Positions 54,052-63,158 of a stretch of DNA of 64,000 nucleotides are shown here, one piece after another. Origin of the DNA: Parasphingorhabdus sp039968395 (GTDB taxonomy: Bacteria > Pseudomonadota > Alphaproteobacteria > Sphingomonadales > Sphingomonadaceae); the NCBI RefSeq assembly GCF_039968395.1, contig NZ_JBDVPV010000004.1, forward strand, positions 62,001 to 126,000, read 5' to 3'. Numbering within the stretch: the first letter of the stretch is position 1; each line of letters opens with the position of its first letter. Below the pieces are notes generated by a model, which made no database searches, was not told where the DNA came from, and saw nothing but the letters and a program-made list of their open reading frames with translations. Position numbers and translations under genes: made by a program.

Positions 54052-54936
54052 CTAACCCATATCTCCGGTCAAATGCAATTTTCGCATGGCCCTCCAGGCC
54101 AGAGCTTTGGCTTTGTTCTGCGCGGGAAACCGCCCAGGCGGATTCGGACTGTATCCGCGTTGACGCAGCCAGCCATTCAACGCGTGAGCATCCGCTTCGG
54201 CAAAGCTCCAGTCGGAACGCCAGGTAATCGATAGAGAGATGCTTGGCTCCGGTCCATTTCTGACGAAATGCGGTGCCATGACGGGAACAAAAATCGCCTT
54301 GCCGGGAACCAGACGATGTGCCTTGCCATTTTGCAGAAATTCGTCTTTCCAGACGAGATTCCGCGGGCCGCCCGTATGGTAGGTCTCATGCAGGGTTGCC
54401 GGTGCAAATTGCTCGTCACCAGCCGGAAAAACCGTCATGCATTTCTCGCCGCGCAGTTGCAGCAAAATATTGTGCTCGGGATCAAAATGATATGGTGTCA
54501 TTGCATTGGGTGATGACACAAACAGAAAGCCTTGAGGCTTGAGAAGTTTACCGGTTTTGCTTTCCAGAATCGGTCGAATTTCTTCCAGCAAGGACATCAG
54601 CAGAGCCTTATATTCTGGCATCTGCTCTATATTCTTCAGCACTGCCCAGCTTGCCGAGTTTTCGATCATCAATATCGTGTCCGCAATCGTCATACCGTTG
54701 CTGGGTACATCTTCAGGAGCAATACCAACCGGCAGATCGCCGGGATTATATTCAACGCATGATGCCGGCAGAGCGGTCCCCAACCTGGCCAGAGCATCAA
54801 GTGTCAGCAACTCGTGCGATATCAATCCATGGTCGAAGACGCGCGTTTGCTCCGGATAGCAAGTCGTGAACTCGGAACGCATCTCCTTGCCAAAGACCTG
54901 CTTCTGAAAAGCTTTGCTTCCGGAAATCTGGTTCAT
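54052..54936 (-). CDS. JmjC-like cupin (probable Fe(II)/2-oxoglutarate oxygenase)
   Basis: The 294-residue protein has a cupin_8/JmjC-type core with the metal-binding HFDPEHN (HxD motif), a distal segment VPGKAIFVPVMAPHFVRNG holding a possible third histidine, and flanking helices. Family members hydroxylate proteins or small molecules. The substrate is unknown. ATG at 54936 overlaps the stop of the upstream acetyltransferase gene as ATGA, so the two are translationally coupled. Confidence 0.8.
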   Translation of the reverse strand: MNQISGSKAFQKQVFGKEMRSEFTTCYPEQTRVFDHGLISHELLTLDALARLGTALPASCVEYNPGDLPVGIAPEDVPSNGMTIADTILMIENSASWAVLKNIEQMPEYKALLMSLLEEIRPILESKTGKLLKPQGFLFVSSPNAMTPYHFDPEHNILLQLRGEKCMTVFPAGDEQFAPATLHETYHTGGPRNLVWKDEFLQNGKAHRLVPGKAIFVPVMAPHFVRNGPEPSISLSITWRSDWSFAEADAHALNGWLRQRGYSPNPPGRFPAQNKAKALAWRAMRKLHLTGDMG

Positions 54937-56168
54937 TTCCCGTCCTCCATTACGTCAATAATCTCACGGCCCTTGAGTTGAGCCATGATTTCCTCGCCAA
55001 AACGTACACCTCTGAAAATCGCCGTGCGCGACAACCCTTTCATTTCAACCGAGAAGCGCCCGACATGGCGACGTCCCGACCACAGGCTATCAATCATCGG
55101 GTGGTTTTCCGCGGCACAGCTATCCATCCACTGCACGCAGGGATCGTTAAGAATATTCAGATTTTCGCGTTGCAAAAGCACACCAGGCGAAAAGCGGGCA
55201 TAGTCTTCGTCAAAAGCGGTTTTGAAAGAGAAGCTTCCGGCACCGGATATAAAATTGACCAACATCGCCAGAGGTTTTCCATCGAGTCGCAAGTCGTGGC
55301 GCTCGAGCTGGCCAGCGGATGCTGCGTGTTTCAATATCCCGGCAAAAAACCCACGGGTCTCATCTGAGCAATCGAGGGCCGATCCATTGCGCCCTTTCCA
55401 ACCCCGTCGTTCGAGAGCCAGAAACTCTGAGGTCCATTGTTCAAGAGCGGCGTCATCACGGCTGGTTGCAAATTGCAGAACTCCCAGTTCACCGAGCCGC
55501 TTTTTCTGTCGCCGTAATTCCTTACGTTTTTTGCTGCGCATATTCTGCTCAAAATATGCCCCTGCATCGAGATTGCTTTCAAGGAATGCGCGCGCCTCAC
55601 TATAAACAAGATCACAGCGACGACCCTGACGGCAACATACTTCCCGCAAAGCCTGGTCCATCGAACCGCCAACAGTCAGCCCGTTGAGGTGAAAAAAGCC
55701 TGGCCAGCTGACATCATCCAGTCTTGCAAACAAGCGGGTCCAGAACTGGTTCTCAAATCCTTTGCGAACGAGGGGCGTTCCCAGAAAACTGTTATGGTGC
55801 ATCCAGTTCTGAACATGAGGCACCGGCCAGCGACCAAAGTTTCGGGAAGGGCCGAGCGGTAACAAACCCAGCAGATCGGATTTCAGCGGAACACCGGCCC
55901 AGAACAGAAAAATATGTAGACCGGCATTGCCCTTGAAATGTCTGAGCGCAGGTTCCAGCATCCAGTTTTCATAAAATATATTGGGTTCGCTGGCATTGCT
56001 GGCGAGCTTTTGCCAGGCCGGCAGATGATCGCGTTCCAGCGCTGTGACAGGCAGCAATTCATCTGATGCGGACGCAACCAGACAAATACAGTCGCTATGT
56101 TCATAGCTGTCCGCACTTATGTTTTTGGCCTGAAACCCGCCTGCATCCATTGGTTGTTCGATCCCCAT
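54933..56168 (-). CDS. GNAT-family acetyltransferase (BioF2/FemAB-like)
   Basis: The 411-residue protein has the double-GNAT layout of the Acetyltransf_6 (BioF2-like, CelD/BcsL) group, with a segment SKKRKELRRQKKRLGELG near the middle and GSFSFKTAFDEDYARFSPGVLLQRE in the C-terminal GNAT domain. Such proteins transfer acyl or aminoacyl groups and occur in exopolysaccharide or peptidoglycan contexts. The frame opens at TTG 56177; ATG 56168 is chosen. Its stop overlaps the cupin start by ATGA. The substrate is unknown. Confidence 0.82.
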   Translation of the reverse strand: MGIEQPMDAGGFQAKNISADSYEHSDCICLVASASDELLPVTALERDHLPAWQKLASNASEPNIFYENWMLEPALRHFKGNAGLHIFLFWAGVPLKSDLLGLLPLGPSRNFGRWPVPHVQNWMHHNSFLGTPLVRKGFENQFWTRLFARLDDVSWPGFFHLNGLTVGGSMDQALREVCCRQGRRCDLVYSEARAFLESNLDAGAYFEQNMRSKKRKELRRQKKRLGELGVLQFATSRDDAALEQWTSEFLALERRGWKGRNGSALDCSDETRGFFAGILKHAASAGQLERHDLRLDGKPLAMLVNFISGAGSFSFKTAFDEDYARFSPGVLLQRENLNILNDPCVQWMDSCAAENHPMIDSLWSGRRHVGRFSVEMKGLSRTAIFRGVRFGEEIMAQLKGREIIDVMEDGK

Positions 56169-56260
56169 CTGCCACAAAATTCAAGACGGCTTTGCTAGCA
56201 GAATTTGGGTAATATCCGATTAACGCCATTTGTGTGTTTCACGATCATTTGGAGCATAGA

Positions 56261-56296
56261 AAAACCCCGCCGAAATCTCTTCCGGCGGGGCTTTTT
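56261..56296. terminator. Rho-independent terminator downstream of hppA
   Basis: The stem CCCCGCCG / CGGCGGGG with a ten-base loop has AAAAA on the left and CTTTTT on the right, so it can work in both directions. It lies between hppA (ending at 56317 on the minus strand) and the acetyltransferase gene. Confidence 0.9.
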
Positions 56297-56316
56297 CAAC
56301 CAATTGATTTAGCGGG

Positions 56317-58452
56317 TTACGCTACGCCGTGTGCCAAAGCTGCAAGAAGCAACAACGCCACAATATTGGTGATCTTGATCATCGGGTTAACGGCTGGACC
56401 TGCAGTATCCTTGTAAGGATCACCAACAGTATCACCGGTCACCGCAGCATGGTGAGCGTCTGAGCCCTTGCCACCGTGATTGCCGTCTTCGATATATTTC
56501 TTGGCATTGTCCCAAGCGCCGCCGCCAGCTGTCATCGACAGAGCAACAAACAGACCAGAGACGATCACACCGAGCAACAAGGCACCAAGTGCAGCAAAGC
56601 CATTTGCCTGACCCGCAACCGCTGTGATCGCAAAATAGACCACAATCGGAGCCAATACAGGAAGCAGCGATGGCAGGATCATTTCCTTGATCGCGGCTTT
56701 GGTCACAAGGTCCACTGTCCGTGCATAGTTGGGACGGGAAGTGCCATCCATGATACCGGAGTCTTTCGCAAACTGGTCGCGAACATCGACAACAACGTCA
56801 CCAGCAGCGCGGCCCACAGCGGTCATACCCATCGAACCGAAGAGATATGGCAGCAATGCACCCAGCAGCAAGCCCACGATCACATATGGGTTTTCAAGAC
56901 TGAAGCTGACTTCAAGGTTCGGGAAGAACTCTTTGAGGTCGGCAGTGTAAGCCGAGAAAAGCACCAGTGCCGCCAAGCCCGCAGAACCAATGGCATAACC
57001 TTTGGTCACTGCTTTTGTGGTATTACCCACAGCGTCAAGCGCATCTGTCTTGTTGCGAACGCTTTCGTCCAGCCCAGACATTTCGGCGATACCGCCAGCA
57101 TTGTCTGTAACCGGCCCGTAAGCGTCGAGCGCGACAACCATGCCCGCAAGTGCCAGCATTGCAGTTGCTGCAAAAGCGATACCGATCAGGCCTGCCAACT
57201 GGAACGCCACAACGATGCCAACCACGATAACCAGAGTAGGCAAAGCGGTAGCTTCCATTGAAATCGCCAGACCCTGGATCACGTTAGTACCGTGACCCGT
57301 TTCCGAAGATTTGGCGATTGAACGTACCGGGCGATATTCCGTACCCGTGTAATATTCAGTGATCCAGATGATCAGGCCAGTAACGGCCAGACCAACCATC
57401 ATCGACCAGAACAAGGCCATGCCGGTGAAACCGCCCGTACCGTCAAGGCCAGCGCCGATAACCGCATTCATGTCACCGAGCGAACGCATGGTGACATAGT
57501 AGATTGCCGGGATCGACAAAATCGCGGTTGTGATGAAGCCCTTGTACAAAGCGCCCATGATGTTGTTGCTGCTTCCCAGACGGACCATATAGGTACCGAT
57601 GATGGAGGTGATAATACAAACACCGCCAACAATGAGAGGTAGAGCCATCAGGCCATTGAGCATCGAGTCTCCAACCAGGTCTCCGAACAAAAGAGCCAGC
57701 AGCACCATGGTGGCGCCAACAGTCACAACGTAGGTCTCGAACAAGTCGGCAGCCATACCGGCACAGTCACCGACATTGTCGCCCACATTATCGGCGATAG
57801 TCGCAGGGTTGCGCGGATCATCCTCAGGGATGCCAGCTTCCACCTTGCCCACCAGATCCGCTCCAACGTCAGCTGCTTTGGTAAAAATACCGCCGCCCAG
57901 ACGTGCAAAGATCGAAATCAGTGAAGCACCGAATGCCAGAGCAACCAGAGAATCGATGACTTCGCGGCTTTTGGCTTCAAGGCCCATTTGCGTGGTTAAA
58001 ATCCAGAAGAAGATCGAGATCGCAAGAAGAGCCAGTCCAGCCACCAGCATACCGGTTACAGCACCTGCGCGGAAGGCAACGGTCAAACCGGTTTGCAAGC
58101 TGTCACTTGCGCCTTGTGCCGTGCGGACATTCGCACGAACAGAAATGTTCATGCCGACATAGCCCGCAACACCTGACAGGATCGAACCCAGCAAGAAACC
58201 AATGGTCGAAATCGGAACACCGCCGCGAGACATGTCCAGAAAGACATAGACCAGAACCGCGACGACAACGCCAACGATTGCGATCGCGCGATATTGCCGG
58301 TTCAGATAGGCTTGTGCACCTTCTTGAATTGCAGCAGCAATATCCTGCATTTTTTCGTTGCCTGCAGGTGCCCCCAGCACCTGACGGCTTGTGATAAACC
58401 CGTATAATACGGCAATAAAACCGCATAGAATTGAAATGGTGACAACAGTCAT
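56317..58452 (-). CDS. hppA: Membrane-bound proton-pumping pyrophosphatase (H+-PPase)
   Basis: HppA couples PPi hydrolysis to proton pumping across the inner membrane. The 711-residue protein has about 15-16 membrane segments, and the pyrophosphate-binding motifs DVGADLVGKVE and EDDPRNPATIADNVGDNVGD. The GNTTKAVTKGYAIG segment has lysine and threonine at the two positions that mark K+-independent H+-PPases, where K+-dependent forms have alanine. A GGGAGAG ribosome site precedes the ATG. It is the last gene in the hisG-to-hppA order. Confidence 0.95.
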   Translation of the reverse strand: MTVVTISILCGFIAVLYGFITSRQVLGAPAGNEKMQDIAAAIQEGAQAYLNRQYRAIAIVGVVVAVLVYVFLDMSRGGVPISTIGFLLGSILSGVAGYVGMNISVRANVRTAQGASDSLQTGLTVAFRAGAVTGMLVAGLALLAISIFFWILTTQMGLEAKSREVIDSLVALAFGASLISIFARLGGGIFTKAADVGADLVGKVEAGIPEDDPRNPATIADNVGDNVGDCAGMAADLFETYVVTVGATMVLLALLFGDLVGDSMLNGLMALPLIVGGVCIITSIIGTYMVRLGSSNNIMGALYKGFITTAILSIPAIYYVTMRSLGDMNAVIGAGLDGTGGFTGMALFWSMMVGLAVTGLIIWITEYYTGTEYRPVRSIAKSSETGHGTNVIQGLAISMEATALPTLVIVVGIVVAFQLAGLIGIAFAATAMLALAGMVVALDAYGPVTDNAGGIAEMSGLDESVRNKTDALDAVGNTTKAVTKGYAIGSAGLAALVLFSAYTADLKEFFPNLEVSFSLENPYVIVGLLLGALLPYLFGSMGMTAVGRAAGDVVVDVRDQFAKDSGIMDGTSRPNYARTVDLVTKAAIKEMILPSLLPVLAPIVVYFAITAVAGQANGFAALGALLLGVIVSGLFVALSMTAGGGAWDNAKKYIEDGNHGGKGSDAHHAAVTGDTVGDPYKDTAGPAVNPMIKITNIVALLLLAALAHGVA

Positions 58453-58481
58453 TTGCTGTACTCTCCCCTACTTTTTATAGC

Positions 58482-58506
58482 AAAACGCCCCGATGACCGG
58501 GACGTT
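58482..58506 (-). terminator. Possible terminator or attenuator between thiL and hppA
   Basis: On the minus strand AACGTCCCG gtcat CGGGGCGTT forms a nine-pair stem (one G-U pair) with a five-base loop followed by TTTTG. It lies about 110-130 bases after the thiL stop and just before hppA. It could end thiL transcription or modulate hppA. The T-tract is short. Confidence 0.55.
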
Positions 58507-58612
58507 AACGCGCTAGGCTATAGTGCGGGAAGCGCAGAACGCGCAACCCCTGATTTCAGCGGTTCAGCCCGCTGCACACCAGACTATTGAATTTGATAGA
58601 AATCTGAATTGG

Positions 58613-59548
58613 TCAAGCGTGAACAAAGCCAAGTGTTTCCGGCAAACCAACTTGTTCCCCATGCTGCACCAAAGACACACCGGTTCCGGACTTGCACTTT
58701 CCAATTTTCGTCAGTTTTATCGGCAGTACCGTTTCGGGACTGGCAGTCAGCAACAGTTGATAGTCATCGCCTCCGGTTGCTGCGCTCATCCGCGCTTCTT
58801 CATCATCCCCGAACACGGAAACAAAGGGATCCGAGAGCGGAACTGCGTCAAGATCAATTTCAATGTTGATCCCGCTGGCATCTGCAATGCGCGAGGCATC
58901 CAGCAACAAGCCGTCTGATACATCCATCATGCTACTCACCAGCGATGACAAAGCCCGTCCATCGTCAAGCCGGGGACGAGGACGGTTATGGGCTTTGAGC
59001 AAAGCCGCCGTAATCTCGAAATCAGCCCCATGGGCTTTCCCCGACGCCAGTTGCAACCCGCCCCACGCGTCACCTATTCGACCCGTCACATAGACTGCAT
59101 GTCCCGGCACTGCACCGCTGCGAGCCGGGACGATATGCCCCTTGGATTCGCCAAAGGCTGTTAATCCCAATGTCCGTTTCTTGTTGTTGCCCGACGAGAC
59201 CGTATCTCCACCGAGCAGCGGAACGCCAAAATGGGTTATGGCTTCCCTCAGCCCTCTCACGAAGGCGGCATCCCAGGCATCGTCGTCGGTGCGGCTATAA
59301 CCCATTAAGATGCCCAGCGGTTTGGCACCCTTGGCAGCGAGATCCGACAGGTTTACCGCGACAAGCTTCCACGCGACATCGGCTGGATCGGCATTGGACA
59401 GAAAGTGAATGCCCTCGACGAGCATGTCGTGGGTCATCACAAGTTTGTGTCTGCCGAAAGGAAGGACAGCCGCGTCGTCAGAAAGTCCGCGAGCAGCGGG
59501 GTGCGTGGCCAGCTTTTTCAGCTGGTCGATAAAATCCAGTTCAGTCAA
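58613..59548 (-). CDS. thiL: Thiamine-monophosphate kinase ThiL
   Basis: ThiL phosphorylates thiamine monophosphate to the active diphosphate. The 311-residue protein belongs to the PurM/AIR-synthase fold with SDDAAVLPFG (ATP-binding, about 21-30), VAVNLSDLAAKGA and the DVSDGLLLDASRIA metal-binding segment. It starts with TTG at 59548, preceded by an AAGGGG ribosome site about six bases away, and no ATG start is available upstream. A hairpin lies downstream. Confidence 0.94.
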   Translation of the reverse strand: MTELDFIDQLKKLATHPAARGLSDDAAVLPFGRHKLVMTHDMLVEGIHFLSNADPADVAWKLVAVNLSDLAAKGAKPLGILMGYSRTDDDAWDAAFVRGLREAITHFGVPLLGGDTVSSGNNKKRTLGLTAFGESKGHIVPARSGAVPGHAVYVTGRIGDAWGGLQLASGKAHGADFEITAALLKAHNRPRPRLDDGRALSSLVSSMMDVSDGLLLDASRIADASGINIEIDLDAVPLSDPFVSVFGDDEEARMSAATGGDDYQLLLTASPETVLPIKLTKIGKCKSGTGVSLVQHGEQVGLPETLGFVHA

Positions 59549-59633
59549 TTGGGCCCCTTAGAAACAAAAGGATGTGCCCCACATCAGATACTAACAAAAC
59601 CATTCCCCGTGCCGGAAGGCAAAGAGCAATGTG

Positions 59634-60080
59634 TCAGCTCCTCACCTTTTTGGCAATTGCATCAAGCAATCCGTTGACGAAGCCGCTTTCCTTCTGATCA
59701 AAAAAGGCGTGCGCTACATCAACATATTCATCGATTACGACCGCGGTAGAAACATCCTCCCGCACAAGTAGTTCAAAACTGCCTGCGCGCAGAATTTGCA
59801 ACATGGTTTTGTCGAGACGCCCCACAGACCAGCCAGACGCCAGTTTTTCGGTGATTAACGCATCAATCTCGTCACGCTTTTCAGTCGTCCCGACGACTAT
59901 TTCGTCAAAGAAGTCGACTTCGGCAGCCTGATATTGATCATCTTCAATCTCTGCGCCGAGCCGGTGATCATGAAATTCCTTCAGCAAACGCGGAAGCGGT
60001 GTCTGTTCCATATCGTGCTGGAAAAGTGCCTGAACAGCTGCAAGCCTGGCGGCGGATCGGGAGGAAGATTTTGCGGTCAT
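59634..60080 (-). CDS. nusB: Transcription antitermination factor NusB
   Basis: NusB binds boxA RNA with NusE (S10) in rRNA antitermination. The 148-residue protein is all-helical, with RSAARLAAVQALFQHDMEQT at the N-terminus and DKTMLQILRAGSFELLVREDVSTAVVIDEYVDVAHAF in the core. ATG at 60080 overlaps the hisD stop as ATGA. Confidence 0.96.
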   Translation of the reverse strand: MTAKSSSRSAARLAAVQALFQHDMEQTPLPRLLKEFHDHRLGAEIEDDQYQAAEVDFFDEIVVGTTEKRDEIDALITEKLASGWSVGRLDKTMLQILRAGSFELLVREDVSTAVVIDEYVDVAHAFFDQKESGFVNGLLDAIAKKVRS

Positions 60081-61369
60081 GGGTTCAATCTTTTCTGGAC
60101 ACTGGCGGCATGGGCAGGAAGGCCTTCGGCTTCGGCGAGAGCGACAGCCGCAGGGCCGATTTTGGCCAACGCGACATCATCGCACTGCAGGAAGCTGGTG
60201 CGCTTCATGAAATCGGTGACGGACAGCCCAGAGGAAAAACGGGCACGGCGGCCAGTTGGCAAGACATGGTTGGGTCCCGCAACATAGTCGCCTATCGCCT
60301 CTGGAGTGTGGCGACCCAGAAACACCGAACCAGCGTGCCGGACCTTGTTGAACATAACCTGCGGATCATCCACCGCCAGCTCAAGATGTTCCGCAGCCAG
60401 CCGGTCAATCAGCGGGATCGCCTTTTCGAGGCGGTCGACTGTTATGATCGCTCCATTATCAGTCCAGCTGGTCGATGCAGTCTGTTCTGTCTTCAAGGTT
60501 TTAAGCTGTGCGTCCACACTATCGAAAACCATATCCGCAAAAGCTGCGTCGTCCGTAAACAGGATGGATTGACTGGTCGGATCATGTTCAGCCTGCGACA
60601 ACAAGTCGGCGGCGATCCAGTCTGGATTATTCTGACCATCCGCGACAACCACGATTTCAGACGGTCCGGCTACCATATCAATGCCGACCACACCGTAGAC
60701 CTGTCGTTTGGCTTCGGCGACCCATGCATTGCCGGGTCCGGTGATGACATCAACCGCGGTGAGGTTGTCGGTACCGAACGCCAGAGCTGCCACGGCCTGC
60801 GCGCCGCCTATGCGCCAGATTTCGTCTACACCAGCAATTTGTGCTGCTGCCAGAACCAGCGAATTCACTTCTCCGCCTGGCGTGGGCGTGACCATGACAA
60901 GGCGGTCCACGCCCGCAACTTTGGCCGGGATTGCGTTCATCAGTACAGAAGATGGATAGGCAGCACGGCCACCGGGAATATAAATCCCTGCACGCTCCAC
61001 TGCATTCCAACGCGCGCCTATTCGAACGCCGGCATCATCCTGAAAGTCCCGATTATCCGGTCTTTGCCCCTCATGATAATCCCGAATGCGCAAAGCCGCG
61101 AGCTCCAGTGCAATACGCAGATTGGGATCAAGACCGTCCAGCGCTGCTTCGCATTCCAGCGACGAGATCTGCCAGCCCGTAAAATCGAGATCATGGCCGT
61201 CAAATTTCCGTGTCAGCTGCGAAACAGCTTCATCGCCATTCCGGCGGACATCCCTGATGATTGCAGCGACATCGGCGGAAACATCGTCATCAGATTCTCG
61301 TCGTGCATTGACCAGCGCGTCAAAAGCTGCATCGAATCCAGCGTCGGAAGTGGCGAGCCGCAATGGCAT
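60077..61369 (-). CDS. hisD: Histidinol dehydrogenase HisD
   Basis: HisD oxidises histidinol to histidine with NAD in the last two steps of histidine synthesis. The 430-residue protein has YIPGGRAAYPSSVLMN, the metal-binding QAEHDP and the catalytic segments AEHLEL and GNHVLPT-like (here PNHVLPTGRRAR). ATG at 61369 shares an A with the hisG stop (TAATG). nusB follows it by ATGA. The long opposite-strand frame at 59999-61759 is a shadow. Confidence 0.97.
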   Translation of the reverse strand: MPLRLATSDAGFDAAFDALVNARRESDDDVSADVAAIIRDVRRNGDEAVSQLTRKFDGHDLDFTGWQISSLECEAALDGLDPNLRIALELAALRIRDYHEGQRPDNRDFQDDAGVRIGARWNAVERAGIYIPGGRAAYPSSVLMNAIPAKVAGVDRLVMVTPTPGGEVNSLVLAAAQIAGVDEIWRIGGAQAVAALAFGTDNLTAVDVITGPGNAWVAEAKRQVYGVVGIDMVAGPSEIVVVADGQNNPDWIAADLLSQAEHDPTSQSILFTDDAAFADMVFDSVDAQLKTLKTEQTASTSWTDNGAIITVDRLEKAIPLIDRLAAEHLELAVDDPQVMFNKVRHAGSVFLGRHTPEAIGDYVAGPNHVLPTGRRARFSSGLSVTDFMKRTSFLQCDDVALAKIGPAAVALAEAEGLPAHAASVQKRLNP

Positions 61370-62019
61370 TACACTTGTCCTGCCAGTTCGCGGAATTTCT
61401 GTACCATCGGGGTGAGTTCTGCACTGCGCATCTTGAACGCCGCGCGATTGACCACCAGACGGCCGGATATATCCAGAATACGATCGGTTTCGACCAGATT
61501 ATTGGCTTTCAGTGTGCTGCCGGATTCTACCAGATCCACAATGTGCCGGGAGAGACCCAGAGATGGTGCCAGCTCCATTGCCCCATTGAGCTTCACACAT
61601 TCTGCCTGGATACCCAGCGATTCAAAATGGCGACTGGTCAGATTGGGATATTTGGTGGCGACCCGGATATGCGAGATATTGCCGATTTGCTCGGCGTCAT
61701 CTTTGGGTTGGGCCACTGACAGACGGCAGCGGCCTATGCCGAGGTCCACCGGTGCATAAAGCTCGCTATAGTCAAATTCTTCGACCACATCGGACCCGAC
61801 AATGCCGATCTGCGCGGCACCATGCGCAACAAAGGTCGCGACATCAAAAGCGCGCACGCGGATGATCGAAACATGTGCCTGATTGGTGGCGAACATCAGC
61901 GACCGGTTGCTCTTGTCGAAAAATTCCGGTGTCGGCTCGATACCGACTTTGGCGAGCAAAGGCAGTGCCTCGTCGAGAATTCGTCCCTTGGGGATTGCAA
62001 AGATCAGCGGTTCAGCCAT
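61369..62019 (-). CDS. hisG: ATP phosphoribosyltransferase, short form HisG
   Basis: HisG starts histidine synthesis by joining ATP and PRPP. The 216-residue protein has the FAIPKGRILDEAL start and the AHGAAQIGIVGSDVVEE segment, and is the short form that lacks the C-terminal regulatory domain of long HisG. Short HisG needs the regulatory subunit HisZ; no hisZ gene is in this window. ATG at 62019 fits the family start. Confidence 0.95.
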   Translation of the reverse strand: MAEPLIFAIPKGRILDEALPLLAKVGIEPTPEFFDKSNRSLMFATNQAHVSIIRVRAFDVATFVAHGAAQIGIVGSDVVEEFDYSELYAPVDLGIGRCRLSVAQPKDDAEQIGNISHIRVATKYPNLTSRHFESLGIQAECVKLNGAMELAPSLGLSRHIVDLVESGSTLKANNLVETDRILDISGRLVVNRAAFKMRSAELTPMVQKFRELAGQV

Positions 62020-62072
62020 AGATGCGCGCTCTAATGCTGTGCCGCGAAAAGGGCAATGGAGAAAGGACCAAT

Positions 62073-63122
62073 ATGTCGAATCAAGAGCGAGTTCGGGCCG
62101 CCTTCTCCAATCAGATTGAATATTGTCGATCCAATGGTGCCCCCGTCACGGGCCGTGTGGTCGAAGCGATTATAGGCGCAATCGATGAAACAACGACGTT
62201 GGGAGGCCGCATTTTGGGATGGGAAGGCAATCCGTTGGCGGATGCGCTGCCCTTGCGCGTGGCCGGCGGTTTCCATGCATTGCATCTCGCAGGTCAACAT
62301 TCGGAATTGTCAGCCATCTACAATGGCGACCCCTCAGCTGCCAGGCGCGCCGAACAGATTGTCGCACAAACCATCGCCAGGGATGAGGCGCAGCTCCTGC
62401 CTTGGCTTGAGTCTCCACCTCAAACCAACGAAGCGGGCCGGTCATCCTCCTATATTGCAGGCTTGTTGTGGCTTACGGCAGCTGGAATGCCGTCACGCTA
62501 CGAGATATTGGAAATCGGATCGAGCGCAGGACTAAATCTGATGATTGATCGCTATCATTATGAATTGTCTGGTGTTTCTGTTGGAGCCGAAAACGCAGCT
62601 TTGTCATTCGAACCCGAATGGGAAGGACCGCCGCCGCCCGATGCGCGCTTTGCATTTGACTCAATCCGCGGCTGCGACATTGCGCCGGTTGATCTGGCCG
62701 ACCCCACACAAGCTCGCCGCCTGACGGCCTATATCTGGCCGGAACACACGATCCGGTTTGACCGCATGAAAAAAGGGATAGCACTGGTTGAACAAAAACC
62801 CCCACAACTTGAGGCTGCAAATGCAGATGACTGGATGCTAGAACAACTCTCCAGGCCGCAACAATCTGGAGTCACGCGGATCCTCGTCCATTCCATCGTC
62901 TGGCAATATATTCCGAAAGCAGGCCGCGAACGGATCAGCCAGGCCATGGAAGAAGCCGGTAAACGGGCAACCGCCGAACGCCCCCTTGCCTGGCTATCGC
63001 TGGAAGCCAACCGCGAAACCTATCGCCATGAATTGATTGCGCGGCGCTGGCCAGATGGCGGCCAGCCGGTCAAGCTTGGCGAAGCGCATGCGCATGGCGC
63101 GTGGATTAAATGGCTTGGTTAG
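62073..63122 (+). CDS. DUF2332-family protein
   Basis: The 349-residue cytoplasmic protein has the DUF2332 pattern: AFSNQIEYCRSNGAPVTGRVVEAI at the N-terminus, EIGSSAGLNLMIDRYHYEL near the middle, and a C-terminal HSIVWQYIPKAGRERISQAM segment. The GSSAGLN stretch resembles the glycine-rich start of a Rossmann-like fold, but no enzyme activity is known. ATG at 62073 with an AAAGGA ribosome site is preferred over the frame start at 62022. It diverges from hisG. Confidence 0.85.
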   Translation: MSNQERVRAAFSNQIEYCRSNGAPVTGRVVEAIIGAIDETTTLGGRILGWEGNPLADALPLRVAGGFHALHLAGQHSELSAIYNGDPSAARRAEQIVAQTIARDEAQLLPWLESPPQTNEAGRSSSYIAGLLWLTAAGMPSRYEILEIGSSAGLNLMIDRYHYELSGVSVGAENAALSFEPEWEGPPPPDARFAFDSIRGCDIAPVDLADPTQARRLTAYIWPEHTIRFDRMKKGIALVEQKPPQLEAANADDWMLEQLSRPQQSGVTRILVHSIVWQYIPKAGRERISQAMEEAGKRATAERPLAWLSLEANRETYRHELIARRWPDGGQPVKLGEAHAHGAWIKWLG

Positions 63123-63158
63123 CTTGATATTTTACGCTTTCCGTGCTAACCTACATTC

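Noticed and set aside
59999..61759. 586-codon open frame on the plus strand
   Set aside because: It is antisense to hisD and hisG and shows no family motif; its length is a result of codon bias on the other strand.
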